From positions 62,001-126,000 of the forward strand of contig NW_019773648.1 of assembly GCF_001039355.2 (NCBI RefSeq): a stretch of 64,000 nucleotides of DNA, read 5' to 3'. The notes under the pieces were generated by a model that saw only the letters and a program-made list of their open reading frames with translations, did not search any database and had not been told where the DNA came from. Made by a program: the position numbers and the translations under genes. Of this stretch, positions 1 to 11,988 are shown one piece after another (the first letter of the stretch is position 1; each line of letters opens with the position of its first letter). Origin of the DNA: Lingula anatina. Its lineage: Eukaryota; Brachiopoda; Lingulata; Lingulida; Lingulidae.

Positions 1-394
1 TTCATGTACAGTTTAGAATTGTGATAAATGCTATGGAAGAAATGTTACCAAGTTATTCAACATTTCAGTTGACTTAAAACAGTTGAATTTACTTGAAATG
101 TCATAGAGCGCATTCAGAACAGATGATCCACCGACTAATTTAAATATAGCTGACCCCACTTAAAAGTGATGCTGCTAATTCCCTGATGGCCTCTCTGCCT
201 CCACATGCACTGTCCCTGCAGGGGCCTAGCAATTAAACCTCAGAGATTTAATCCATTTAATGACATGTGAGGAGTTTGGGAGACCATCAGGGAATAAGCT
301 GCATTGCTATTAAGTAGGTCAGCCATATTTAGTCCGTGGGTCTGTTAGTCTGCAGATCTACTTGTTCTGAATGTGCTCATATATTGTAATTTAG

Positions 395-1390
395 GTCAGG
401 GTGGTCCCCCTTGTCTGCCTAGTGTCTGTTTAGCATCCAATGAACATCCTACATGCAGTTATGCAGGTAATAATAATATAGATATACTCTTTAAATTCAT
501 GCTTTTCATATATATAAATCTATATATATTTATCGGTAACCATCCATTTCTAGCTGATTTATTATTATTATTATTATTTTTAATTTATCTTGTAGGATAC
601 AAGAAGCAATTTTTTTCAATAATTATTTAATGGACTTTTCTTAGTAAGGGAAGAAATAACTTTTCCGTATATCAAATTGTTTAAATCTGTCTAGTTTAAT
701 ATGTAATTTATGTTAACATGTTATTTGTATTTCATTTTAATTTAATGTGGTTGTAGTATGAACGTGATTAATAAGTTAATGTATTTGTACTTATCTAGAG
801 GAAAGTAATTCAGAATACAGCTGTATGAGTACTGGCAATGAAGAGGTCCCAGCTGCAAGCACTAGTCATGAAACGGCATTAACAATAGGTGTTTATTGCA
901 TATATTTTCCAATTCATCTGCTTTAAAGTTACAGCTAAAAATTGTGAATTGTCATATTGAGAGATGAATTTAAAAAAATGCAATCTGTAATACATATATT
1001 ATATTTGTTGACATCATGTACAAAAAACATGTAAATGCATGCAACTCCTTTGAAATAAATTTTATAAGTCTGTGGATTATTTTTCAAGCTGTACATGAGG
1101 CAAGGCATGATAAATTCATAAGAGCCCACTTAATAGTGTAATAATTAGTTATATATTTAATTATTAATTCTGTATTTTGTCAAATTCCAGGTGCCAGCAA
1201 AAGAATTTATGAGGTAGAAAAAGAGAGGTTGCAAGTGGAAAAAGAGAGGCTGGCAGTGGAGAGAGAACGTCTGAAGTTGGAGAGGGAAAGATTAGAAATT
1301 GACAAAAAGAAGGATATTTTATTTGAAAAAATGAAGGAATATTATGAGGCAAAGTTGGAGATGAAGAAGAAGTTTTTTCAAGAACTTTAG
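395..1390 (+). CDS. C-terminal exons of a probable Myb/SANT-like coiled-coil protein (5' end outside window)
   Basis: Three exons splice in phase: 395-466, 799-888 and 1191-1390, with stop TAG at 1388-1390. The first two encode a low-complexity, Ser/Pro/Glu-containing linker. The last encodes a strongly charged helix of about 55 residues built on repeats like VEKERLxVExERL and ending in KKKFFQEL. Such a terminal coiled coil after a Ser-rich linker is common in Myb/SANT-like (MSANTD, Myb_DNA-bind_4/5) proteins, many of them domesticated from Harbinger-type transposons. That identity is inference, because no DNA-binding domain lies in the window and upstream exons are off the left edge. All three junctions keep phase and have acceptable splice sites, so a real gene end is likely. 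A bZIP-like or other charged-helix protein would look the same here. Confidence 0.5.
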
Positions 1391-2289
1391 GACTCCTGCC
1401 CATAGTACCCATATTACATGTACATGTACAGTGTTTACATTGTAGTATTAGTACCCATGGTATGTTACAAAAATGTAATAAATATAATATCCTTAGTTAC
1501 AAATAACTTTATATTTCCTTTCTTATTTGAAAAGCTTGAAGTACATTAGCATTAGAAATTAAAAAGGGTGTTATCTGAGGCCATTCATCTTATAAAGCAT
1601 TATTTAGTAGGATTGACCAATGGTAAATATTTCATTCTTATATCTAATAAGCTGTATAAGTCAATAAAAAGTGATATTTGTCTTCAACATCATAAATGTT
1701 TTACATTGTTTCAAGGCCAATTTAGTGACACTATTGAGTACTTCAACACCAGTAGCCTTAAGAAGTTTATACTTGCCTCTTTAGCTTTAACTTAATAGTA
1801 AACAGTACTTAATTTGCGTGGTTGATTTAATGTTGAGTAGTGTAACCTCCTACAAGGAAGGCCCTGAAATGTCTTCCTAAATGTTCATATACAGGTACAG
1901 CTTTTAATATTTAGACAAAGTTGGATTAAGTAATACGTAAGTCTCCAGTAGAAACTTTAAAGCGAGTGTATCCAATTTTGCATCATTCATTTTTATCAGC
2001 AAACCTACTGAGGTGATCCATAGCTAGCTAGGTTATGCACATTATTTTTATTGGACTATTTTTCTTTAAGTTATGTAGTTTTTGTGAATTGTTCATTTTT
2101 CACGCATTGATATTTTCAAGGTGTGAGATTGAACGTGATCATAAAGCCATGGGCCAGTTTAATTACCTACTATCTACATTAATTGTAGGGCCTAAACAAA
2201 AATCAGATTATGATGTTAATCATTGTCTGATATCAACTCAAAATTGACAAAATTTATTTTTTGCACTGTTATCTTTATTTTCTGTCTTT

Positions 2290-2368
<79 letters not shown>

Positions 2369-3132
2369 TCATGGCTAATGTACATATTGTGTGTAATATA
2401 ATAAATATAACTTTATAAAATATAAATTAGTGTTTTATTTTGACAAAATGATAAACTATCTTCATTATGTGATGAGTGAAGGAAAACTTAATTATAAAGT
2501 TTTAATCATATGAAAGAAATGCCAGGACAAAACCAAAAGGTGTATGAAACAGAGATTGTAATCTTTTCATCAGAGATACTGTGTAGTACTGCATGAAATG
2601 AGAGAATATGGTCCATGTGTTAAACCAAGGACGACCCTGATATACATGTATATATGGCATAGAACTATTTCTTAACTCTTCTAAACATATCCATCTTGGC
2701 TGATGCTCAAGCAAGAAACGGGAAAGTAGGAGACGTTGCCTTTTTGGACACCTGGAACCTTGTTATCTTTTCTAATGAAGTCCATGAATTAAGTGATAAG
2801 CCCCACCAAATAAAAGGTTTTCTGAAGCATATCTGAACATCCTCGTATCTCACGACTTCATGCTAGAAATAAAATTGTCAGTATTATACATGATAGAAAG
2901 ACCACGATACAAAACTGGGCCATTATTTGCAAAAGTTCCCATTTTCACTTTTTCCATAATCTGTTGAAAGTGAGAAGTTATTCTGTCAAAAGTGTACATA
3001 GAAACTACATGTACCTGTAGGATCCAAGAAAGATGAATATAAAACCTCCAACTCCAGAGCTGATTACATGCTCAGTGCAAACCATTCAGCTCATATCCCT
3101 AGTGTTTTCAATATGATCCAGCAGCTTGAGAT
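1391..3132. other. Intergenic stretch without recognised genes
   Basis: AT-rich sequence between the coiled-coil gene end and the tandem repeat. It holds a (TA)n microsatellite at 2294-2365. Short open frames on both strands show no splice structure and no recognisable domain. Confidence 0.6.
2294..2365. repeat. (TA)n microsatellite
   Basis: About 36 uninterrupted TA units are read directly. This is a simple sequence repeat, likely length-polymorphic. Confidence 0.97.
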
Positions 3133-3434
3133 AAATGGTGATTGTTCATCCAACTCAACACAAGCAAAACACTTAATTGTGATTTATTTTATGAATAAGC
3201 TGACATTGCTTGTATCATTCACAATGGCGAGGATCCATTGATGAAAAATCACTAAACAAAGGTGAAAAACCTTTGTTGATCAACTACCCCCATTCATCCA
3301 ATTTAACACAAGCAAGATATCTGAAATCAAGCTTAGCATGATACAAATAAATCTTTGACAATAGCAAGATGCCATTGATGAAAAATCACCAAACAATGGT
3401 GAGACACCATTGTTGACCGACTTCTTCTATTGCC
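3133..3434. repeat. ~140 bp tandem repeat, truncated by the assembly gap
   Basis: Two diverged units are visible. The string CATCCAA/TTC-AACACAAGCAA recurs at 3148 and 3295 (147 bp apart). CATTGATGAAAAATCAC recurs at 3236 and 3373 (137 bp apart). Each is followed by a small hairpin of the form AATGGTG...CACCATT. The second unit runs directly into the N run, so the array probably continues inside the gap and may be why assembly failed there. Confidence 0.75.
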
Positions 3435-4139
3435 NNNNNNNNNNNNNNNNNNNNNNNNNNNNNNNNNNNNNNNNNNNNNNNNNNNNNNNNNNNNNNNNNN
3501 NNNNNNNNNNNNNNNNNNNNNNNNNNNNNNNNNNNNNNNNNNNNNNNNNNNNNNNNNNNNNNNNNNNNNNNNNNNNNNNNNNNNNNNNNNNNNNNNNNNN
3601 NNNNNNNNNNNNNNNNNNNNNNNNNNNNNNNNNNNNNNNNNNNNNNNNNNNNNNNNNNNNNNNNNNNNNNNNNNNNNNNNNNNNNNNNNNNNNNNNNNNN
3701 NNNNNNNNNNNNNNNNNNNNNNNNNNNNNNNNNNNNNNNNNNNNNNNNNNNNNNNNNNNNNNNNNNNNNNNNNNNNNNNNNNNNNNNNNNNNNNNNNNNN
3801 NNNNNNNNNNNNNNNNNNNNNNNNNNNNNNNNNNNNNNNNNNNNNNNNNNNNNNNNNNNNNNNNNNNNNNNNNNNNNNNNNNNNNNNNNNNNNNNNNNNN
3901 NNNNNNNNNNNNNNNNNNNNNNNNNNNNNNNNNNNNNNNNNNNNNNNNNNNNNNNNNNNNNNNNNNNNNNNNNNNNNNNNNNNNNNNNNNNNNNNNNNNN
4001 NNNNNNNNNNNNNNNNNNNNNNNNNNNNNNNNNNNNNNNNNNNNNNNNNNNNNNNNNNNNNNNNNNNNNNNNNNNNNNNNNNNNNNNNNNNNNNNNNNNN
4101 NNNNNNNNNNNNNNNNNNNNNNNNNNNNNNNNNNNNNNN
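3435..4139. other. Assembly gap (705 N)
   Basis: An unbroken run of N. It is bordered on the left by a tandem repeat and on the right by 13 C residues (4140-4152), both of which hinder assembly. Any promoter or 5' untranslated exon of FDXR could lie in it. Long open frames crossing it are artefacts. Confidence 1.
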
Positions 4140-4189
4140 CCCCCCCCCCCCCAACTTTTTTATTTTTTCATTTATTTCTATTGGACTTG

Positions 4190-4645
4190 CAGCTTGTACC
4201 ACAGTAGTAAGAAGCTTTGAAAGGTTAATCACTTTTCTGTAGTCTTATGGTGCTGACAAGGAAAAAGTCTTGGGAATTAAAGGCAAGGTAGGTAGAAGAG
4301 ATGGCACTGCTGCTTTATATTCATATACATGATTCTTCATTAATTAGAACATATTTGATTGATGATATTTTCCAAATCTTTGTTTTGCTAGTCATACATG
4401 TAAAGTTTGTATGTAAAAAGTTAAAAAGGTGACTTGGGCACAGCTGATAAGTATGTTGTTTGATTAACAAAAAATTGATGATAAATTCTGAAATCAGAAA
4501 TATTGAGCCTTTGAATTGGTTAATAAACAGTTTAACAAACATCTATTATGCTTTATGCCAGTTTTGTTTTATTTCGTAGAATTATTTTGCTTTTACTATA
4601 TAATTTTAAAAAGATTGGAAAGGTCAGTCAGAAATCTGTGTACTG
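4190..4645 (+). pseudogene. Duplicated FDXR exon 4 with flanking intron sequence
   Basis: This segment aligns along its length with 6282-6745, which contains FDXR coding exon 4 and its flanks. The exon copy is 4243-4287, 45 nt, open, with TAG acceptor and GTAGGT donor. It encodes SYGADKEKVLGIKGK where the real exon gives [15 protein letters not shown]. Downstream intron sequence matches for several hundred bases with scattered substitutions and small indels. It lies upstream of the FDXR start codon and next to the gap, so it cannot serve the gene as annotated. It is either the remnant of a tandem FDXR copy or a second haplotype misplaced by the assembler. No other FDXR exon copy is visible between 4140 and 4890. 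Confidence 0.85.
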
Positions 4646-4896
4646 AATACATTTTAAGAGCTACCTTCAACTCGCCCTCACTCCTGCAAGGTGCACTGTC
4701 AAAACACACGTCCTCCATTTCTGAATTGTGTTATTTTGATGAAGTGGATTTTAACTAGCTATATAGGGCATTAGCCAACCACCTCCCTACATGTCTAATA
4801 TTGTTTTATCTTTTATCCTAGATAGAAAGAATACTGTGATGCAGATCCACTTTTAATCAAGTAGCCACATTTTCTTCTTATAATTTTCAGATTTCC

Positions 4897-7800
4897 ATGA
4901 TGATTCCCATGAATAAGTTTCACCGCTTGATGCATGTTGATGTGCCACGTTGGCTTCTCAAGCAGAATCTACAAGCACCATTTTTTAGCCAGGCACATTA
5001 TTTAAGTAGTGGAACAGTTGCTAAATCCAGTTCTGTACCAAGAATTTGTGTAGTAGGAAGTGGCCCAGCAGGGTTTTATACTGCTCAGCAGTTGATAAAG
5101 GTATACAAGACAAAATGTGACTTTTAAGTACCTGATTAATTCTTTTTGCATTAATGAATTTTTTTTTTTTTTTTTTTTTTTGATTTACACCTTGGTGAGA
5201 AAGGAAACTTCTGTATTAATAACACGGTTACATTGTACACTCACATTTCCAAGGTTTATCATCTGACACTGTGTTCTTGTTTTTAATTAACATTTTAAAT
5301 TGTGGATTTTACAAGAATTAAAAAGCCTTTTGGATATGTGTCTGAACACTATGAGTCATTACTCATTATAGAGATAACAAAATGTCCCCTCTGTACATTA
5401 CAGGGACATCCAGAGTTGGAGGTAGATATTTATGAGAAGCTCCCCGTTCCCTTTGGTTTGGTTAGATATGGAGTGGCCCCAGACCACCCAGAAGTCAAAG
5501 TAAGACTTGCTTTTTCAAAATAAGTTTAGCTAAAATAATATGAAGTCTTTTTATCTGAACCAGTTAGACTGTATCTAGTATCTAGGAATAATAATAATTA
5601 AGTAGATGAATATGAAATAAGGTACTAAATGAATTAAATAAAAAAAGATTATATTCTTTAGAAAATCATGACCATTATGTTCATTTTGTTATACTGATTA
5701 AATGTTTCTGAATAATTTTTCAATACTTATAATGATAAGTTGAGTAAAATTAAACACAGATTTAACTTAATCATTTCAGAATGTGATCAATACATTTACA
5801 AAGACAGCCCAGAATCCCCGCTGTTCCTTTATTGGAAATGTTTGCATTGGAAAAGATATTCATGTGAAAAATTTACTGCAGGTTTATACTGCTGTTGTAC
5901 TGGTAAATTTTTTTTAGAATGAAACCCTATGTGTTTTGGGTTTTCATAGCTTTACTTGCTTTTGTACGTGTAAAATTAAGCTCTATGTTATTTTTCATTT
6001 CTTTGATTTGCCATCATGGTGAGAATGTTACTGTGCTTATTGTTTGTAGAATTTTTTATCATTTTATAAATATATGGCTGCCTTGAAATGTAGTAGCAGC
6101 ATAATAAATTCAAGAATAACTACTTGATGCATATGGTGACTGTTAAAGTACATAATATTTGCCAGTATGAAATCTAATTATTTGCAGTTTTTTCTAAGGA
6201 TATTTAAGCAGGGATTAATGTGTAAAAAGCTGAAATTATAAAAGAGGAGGTTTTATCCCTGATCTTATGATGTCAGATGAGATCTTGTACTGCAACAGTA
6301 AGAGGCTCTAAAAGATTAATCTCTTTTCTGTAGGCATATGGTGCTGACAAGGAAAAGCTCTTGGGGATTAAAGGCGAAGTAGGTAGAGCAGGTGCCACTG
6401 CTGCTTTATATTTATATACATGATCCTTCATAAATTAGAACATATTTGATTGATGATATTAACCAAATCTTTTTTTTTTTTTTGCTAGTAAACGTACAAA
6501 GATTGAGCAAAAGTTCATAAAGGGGACTTGGGTACAGCTCTTAAGTTTGTGATTGAAAAAAAAACTGATAAAACTAAAGATACTGAAATGAAATATTGAA
6601 ATAAGTAAAGCATTTGAAATTTGTTAATAAGCAGTGTAACAAACATATCTGTTATGCTTTATGCCTGTTTTGTTTTAATTTATAAAATTATATGCTTTTA
6701 CTATAAAATTTCAAAAAGAGTAAAAAGGTCAGTAAACAATTATGTAATATATTACACAATGTGTAATGATCCATCTTTATACCTGGTTGTTAAAAGCAAA
6801 ATTGTTTCACAATAGAACTATATTGTACTTTTTATTGCTTTTTATCCAGAAGTATTGTAATTCCATGTGAAATAATAGAAATGTATTAAAGTAAATTCTT
6901 TAGGTATAGGTGCATATTTTAAACAGACCAAACAACATGAAGGTATAGAAATACACATTGACACTATAGATTATTTATAGAGAAGAAGGATGCATGCAAA
7001 ATCATCTGTGTCTGGAACCAATCAAAGAACAAGATATTGAGACATTCCTGCTTTTTTTAAAATTTGAATGTTATTTTGATTTTTTTTAGGAATTGTTCAT
7101 TAACTCCACCTTTTAAAGCATTATTATTATTTTGTATTTCAGAATCTAAAAGGTGTTTACTCTGCCAGGGAGTTTGTGGCATGGTACAATGGACATCCAG
7201 ACCATGTAGATGTTAGTATATTAATTATGACAATATTAACAGAATTTAAATTCAACTATTTTAGGGCTACTTGGAAATGGTTATATGTAGATTTAAAAGG
7301 TTAAATAGTTAAAATATTCAATTTATTTGTTAATGTATTTTTAACATTTTACTAATGAAAATACACTAATTTGCTGTTTTACTGATAAGTATTATAGATG
7401 TCTTACACAGAGACATGGAGGGAATTATGTTTGTTACATTCCATTGATTCAAAAATGGCCTACATGAAGACAAATAGGTTGAAAATAAATCTGTTACCCT
7501 GATATAGTGCCTAGATTAAGTCTATATTTATCAGTTCTTAAGGGAATTTATGCTTTAAAATTGGAACGATAAGGGCAATCATTGGTTCTAATAAATGAAT
7601 CTTAAATGAAACAGAACAGACTGATTCCAGAAAAATTATCAAAAGCGGATCACAATTGACTTACATGTTTAAATCTGAATAATGACCCTGCCTATGTTTC
7701 TGTGGAGTATTTTGCTTGATAATAATTTATTTTCATTACTGTTGAAGTTGCCAGTAAATTTAGATGGGCAGACAGCCTTAGTGTTTGGTCAGGGAAATGT

Positions 7801-10800
7801 TGCTATTGATGTGGCCAGAATGTTGTTGAAAAGTCCAGACATGTTGAAGGTGAGTGCCCATTGCAAAAATATTTGTTTTGTAAAAATGCAATTCAAAAAT
7901 CATTAAAAAATCAGCATGATTGGATTATTTTACAGAAGTTATTGTTTACTGGAAACTGCCTGTTTATGTTAAAATGCAGCAATGAGAAGAATTTTTTCTA
8001 TGAAGTGTCACTTCTACTTTCTTGTTCATTCTTTGATTATAAATAATTACTAGTAAGCATATAAACTAAATGAATTTTAGAATTTAAATTTAAGAATTCA
8101 GGTGTAATAGATAAATTGAAATTTCAAAATTTTGGCTATTTTTAGGAAACAGACATTACACCTGCAGCATTGAATGTCCTAGAAAAGTCCCAGGTCAAAA
8201 ATGTGACTCTTCTGGGTAGAAGAGGACCTATGGAAGCTGCTTTCACTATAGCAGAGTTCAGAGAGATGACAAAACTGCCCTCTGTGCACACTGATCTTCT
8301 GGAGAGTGACTTTAGTGAAATAGCAAAAATAGTAGATAGTATGTGCTATTTATACCTTTTTTGTCTGTGTTTTTTTCCATGTTTGATTTTCTTGCCATTC
8401 ACCTTTAGAATTTGCTGTACTATTTGTTTTATAAATCACTGATATATTTCTATCAGTGTAATATCCAAGAAGACATTTAGAACTTAAATTAGAAATTAAT
8501 CATTTTATGAAATCAAATATATTTATGGACAACAAAGGTTGATATGAACATTAATATAAAACAGAATTAGTCATGTACATATTGCATTGGATTATTTGGT
8601 ATTTTCATTTATCGTTAGGCATAAGACCTCCTAGAAAAAGACTGATGTCCCTTATGTGTAAAATAGCAGGGATGCCAAACAGTGATGGCAGTTGTCGAGA
8701 ATTCCGGTTACGCTTTTGCAGATCACCAGTTGAAATACTGCCATCTGAAAATGATCAAGAACATGTTGGGGGTGTGAAAGTCATGTTGAATAAGTTGATA
8801 AAGGTAAGACATACATGTACCTTACACAGCATGTAAGGCTAACTGTTTATATACATGCAAGAAGTTCCTCTTTAATCTTGAGAGCTAAACCTGGGGATTA
8901 CAGAGGGATTACAAAGTGGGAGATTACAATCAAGCATTGGTCCGTCTAATTAATGTCCACAAATGACCACAAACATCCACAAGCATAAAAAGGTTGGGAG
9001 ATTGGTTAATGTAGAAGCATTTGACAAGAGAAGGTATTTAGTTGGAAAAAAGCATATAATACCCTAATATATAGGCCTACTGAACAATAAGAGAGAGAAG
9101 GGTTGTGTCTATAAGTGCCAACGAGCAACCACAAGCGTCTTGGCGCTTGTGGACACAACCACATTCTCTGTTATCATTCAGTAGGCCTACATATTAGAGC
9201 ACTACTGGTATATGCTGTTTTCCAACTTACAATACCTTTTTATGTCGAAAATATATATATTAACTGATTTACCAACTAAATCAATTCATGCTTGTGGACG
9301 CTTGTGGTCATTTGTGGACTTTCATTAGACAGCAAGCATTAATTTCAATAAGTTCAACAAAAAAAAAAATTGTTGAACGCCATTTTAAATACAGTCATTA
9401 CATTAAAACCTGATTTAAAATGCATGTGGGTTTGATGCACAAATTAAATAATTATGATTTAAGTAAAAGAAAATGCACAGCTGGCAGAGTCAATCATATT
9501 GTGGTGTTGGCTGAATGTGTGACAGACTGCATATATTGTTGGAATGTTGGCAAATAGCAAATTTATTCTTAAGTTGAGAAGCTGTGCATTCAGAAAAAAA
9601 TTTAGGGGGTGAGATGGCCTGGGTAACAGAAATTATGTATTTGAATGTGAATATCAGTGGGAATTATCCAAAATAACCTAAATTAAAGCATTTGGCACTG
9701 TATGAAATCAAATGTTGTGAAAAAAATTGTGAAATCCCTTCTCATGTAGTTGAAAAAAGGGGGCCCAATTTCCCCTGCCCCCCCCCCCCCCCACACACAC
9801 ACACACACGGGCACACACATGCACTGTGAAAATGTTATGTATAATCCTTTGAAAAATTATCTACACTGTATTATTTATATTAAATATGAACAAATTTGAT
9901 CAAGATCTATCAACAATATATATTTTAAAGAAAAAATCATAATGACAATTTATTTAGTAGAGCCTGTAAATGACAGCTTTAAATGTCAGTAGATACTGCC
10001 TGTATGTTTAAAGTTTACAGACAAAAAGAAAAGAACAGGGTTATTATTCAAATGTCCATTATCTTTGGTGTGTGATTTCTTTGTGGTATATTTTTTTTAT
10101 ATTTAATATTTTTTTAAGTGGATAGATTGATGTGATCTGCTGTAAATACATGTATTCTACTTGCTCTTGTTTTCACAATGGCTAGTACAAATTAATTTTG
10201 ATAAATTGATATCTTCAGCATCCCAGTGGTAAAGTTACCAGTGAACCAACAGGTGTGACTGAAGACATTCCATGCGACCTTGTATTTAGAAGTATTGGCT
10301 ATGGTGGTCAGACTATTGATGAGGATATACCATTTGATCTGGATAGAGGGGTGGTGAAACATGAGAGAGGAAGAGTCCACAGCATGCCAGGTTAATTAAA
10401 GCAATTGTGATTTTGAGACAACTTTCTTATTTTGAATTTAATTGCACATTTGCATCACTTGTGTATCAAGTCGAACATCTCTGAATCTTAAAGAGAGCAA
10501 TTAATAGTTATTGGAGTAGAGTAGGGGTGATATGTGAAGATTTGAAACTCGGTTTTAGGAAATGAATTGATCCTAGATCATAGTATTTGAATAAAAACAA
10601 AGTAGAACATGTATATATCTGGTACATGTATATATCTTTCAAAATGGATATAATATGATTCATATATGATTCTCAAGCTTATTCAGGCACTTGTGAAGTT
10701 TCTGTTACATCATTAATTGTCAACTGAATAAAAACTTTGTAGTTATGAAAATGCTAATACATGTATACTGTAGTATGCTTGTGTTTGTTAGGTTTGTACT

Positions 10801-11988
10801 GCAGTGGTTGGGTAAAGACAGGCCCAGTGGGAGTACTTGTCAGCACTATGAATGACTCCTTTGATACAGGACAAACAATATTACAAGATCTTAATGATGG
10901 TATATTACAACCCTCTGAGAAACATACTGGAAAGGAGGCCCTGTTAAAGCAATTAGGAGACAAGAGTAAGTGATAATATATTACTTGCCAGAACAGGAAG
11001 TAATATTAGGTCATATGCAGGGCAATTGAAATGAATATGTCTTGCAAATATGTAAAGTCATAATATGTATTTGTAAGCAGGGAATAAGAAAGGAGAGCAT
11101 AATAGCTCATTATTTTAAAATGGGGTGGGCACACTGCTAGCCACTTCGACTTTGTCTTTTCTACCAAGGGTAAACAGTAGTGTCAGTGCTCTACAATGAT
11201 GTCTGAACATGATTATCTTTATCTAAACAATATTTTTCCCTTTTATCTTTGACATTAGGGAAGCTTACCCTCTACCAGGCCCACAGATTGATATTTCGCT
11301 AGATATTCACAGATATGTCTCTGGTTAATTCAAGACACTTTGCTGTACTGTGATGTGTTAAAGAAAAGTGCACGTAATTAATCTGTGGCCCTGGTAGAGA
11401 GTAAGGGAAACTGGTGGAGCAAACAACTTAATACATGTGCAAGTACCTCCTTGTAAACATCTGCAAACAAAAAGTATCTCTAATACAATGTGCGCTGGGA
11501 TACATGACAGGCATATAGAGACAAATCATGGATGGAAATTAATAGCCAAATATGACTTTTCAATATTCAGTCAATGCATTTCATTTCTCCTAGACACAAG
11601 GGGAAGCATTGCAGGTTCATAGAAATATGCTGGTAGTACATGTACACACCAGTGATGATCCACTTTGAACAAAGGCTTGGACCCAATGCTAAATTATACA
11701 ATGTCATGTATATGATATATATAATGTGTTTATTGTTTTTTGTTTGTTCCCTTTGTGATTGTCAAGTGACCTCAATATATTCTCTTAAAACAAAAATTAT
11801 ACAAAAATTAAAATTCTCTCTGATGTTTAGTCATTGAATTTATTTATTATACAGGTACCCAGATTGTTGATTTTGATGGCTGGCTGAAGATTGACAAAGC
11901 TGAAATAAGTAGAAGCAGTGACAGTTATCCAAGCCCTAGAATAAAAATTGTGAATGTTGATCAAATGCTCAAAATTGCATTGACTTGA
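4897..11988 (+). CDS. FDXR: NADPH:adrenodoxin (ferredoxin) oxidoreductase, mitochondrial
   Basis: FAD enzyme passing electrons from NADPH to mitochondrial ferredoxin, serving iron-sulfur cluster, heme and P450 chemistry. Coding exons: 4897-5100, 5404-5499, 5780-5902, 6334-6378, 7143-7211, 7748-7849, 8146-8338, 8619-8803, 10219-10390, 10792-10965 and 11855-11988 (stop TGA). All phases join, giving ~498 residues (human ~491). Residues 1-45 are basic and Ser-rich, fitting a matrix-targeting peptide. The FAD-binding GSGPAG is at 54-59, followed by [19 protein letters not shown] in exon 2. The NADP-binding GQGNVA is at 193-198 and the C-terminal [12 protein letters not shown] begins at 397. The start codon lies six bases after a TTTTCAG acceptor at 4890, so a 5' untranslated exon probably sits upstream, perhaps in the gap. 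Exon 4 is duplicated upstream. Identity is secure. Confidence 0.96.
8939..9332. mobile_element. Hairpin MITE with 8-bp target-site duplication (hAT-like), in FDXR intron 8
   Basis: A 394 bp element flanked by perfect 8-bp direct repeats CAAGCATT (8931-8938 and 9333-9340). Its ends are long imperfect inverted repeats: GTCCACAAATGACCACAA near the left end matches the reverse complement of the right end, and homology continues inward. The centre is also palindromic, with AGGCCTACTGAA and TTCAGTAGGCCT on either side. There is no coding capacity. An 8-bp duplication is the hallmark of hAT transposons; assignment to that superfamily is inference. Confidence 0.85.
11264..11406. mobile_element. Short inverted-repeat element (MITE), in FDXR intron 10
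   Basis: About 143 bp with terminal inverted repeats of roughly 25 bp. The left end reads TTACCCTCTACCAGGCCCAC and the right end, reverse-complemented, reads TTACTCTCTACCAGGGCCAC. It is non-coding. No clear target duplication could be read. Confidence 0.7.

Noticed and set aside
3333-4242. Long open frames on both strands over this interval
   Set aside because: They run through 705 N and contain almost only undetermined residues.
7751-7760. CCAG acceptor for FDXR exon 6 at about 7754
   Set aside because: Using it makes the first codon TAA. The AAG acceptor ending at 7747 gives an open frame matching the family.
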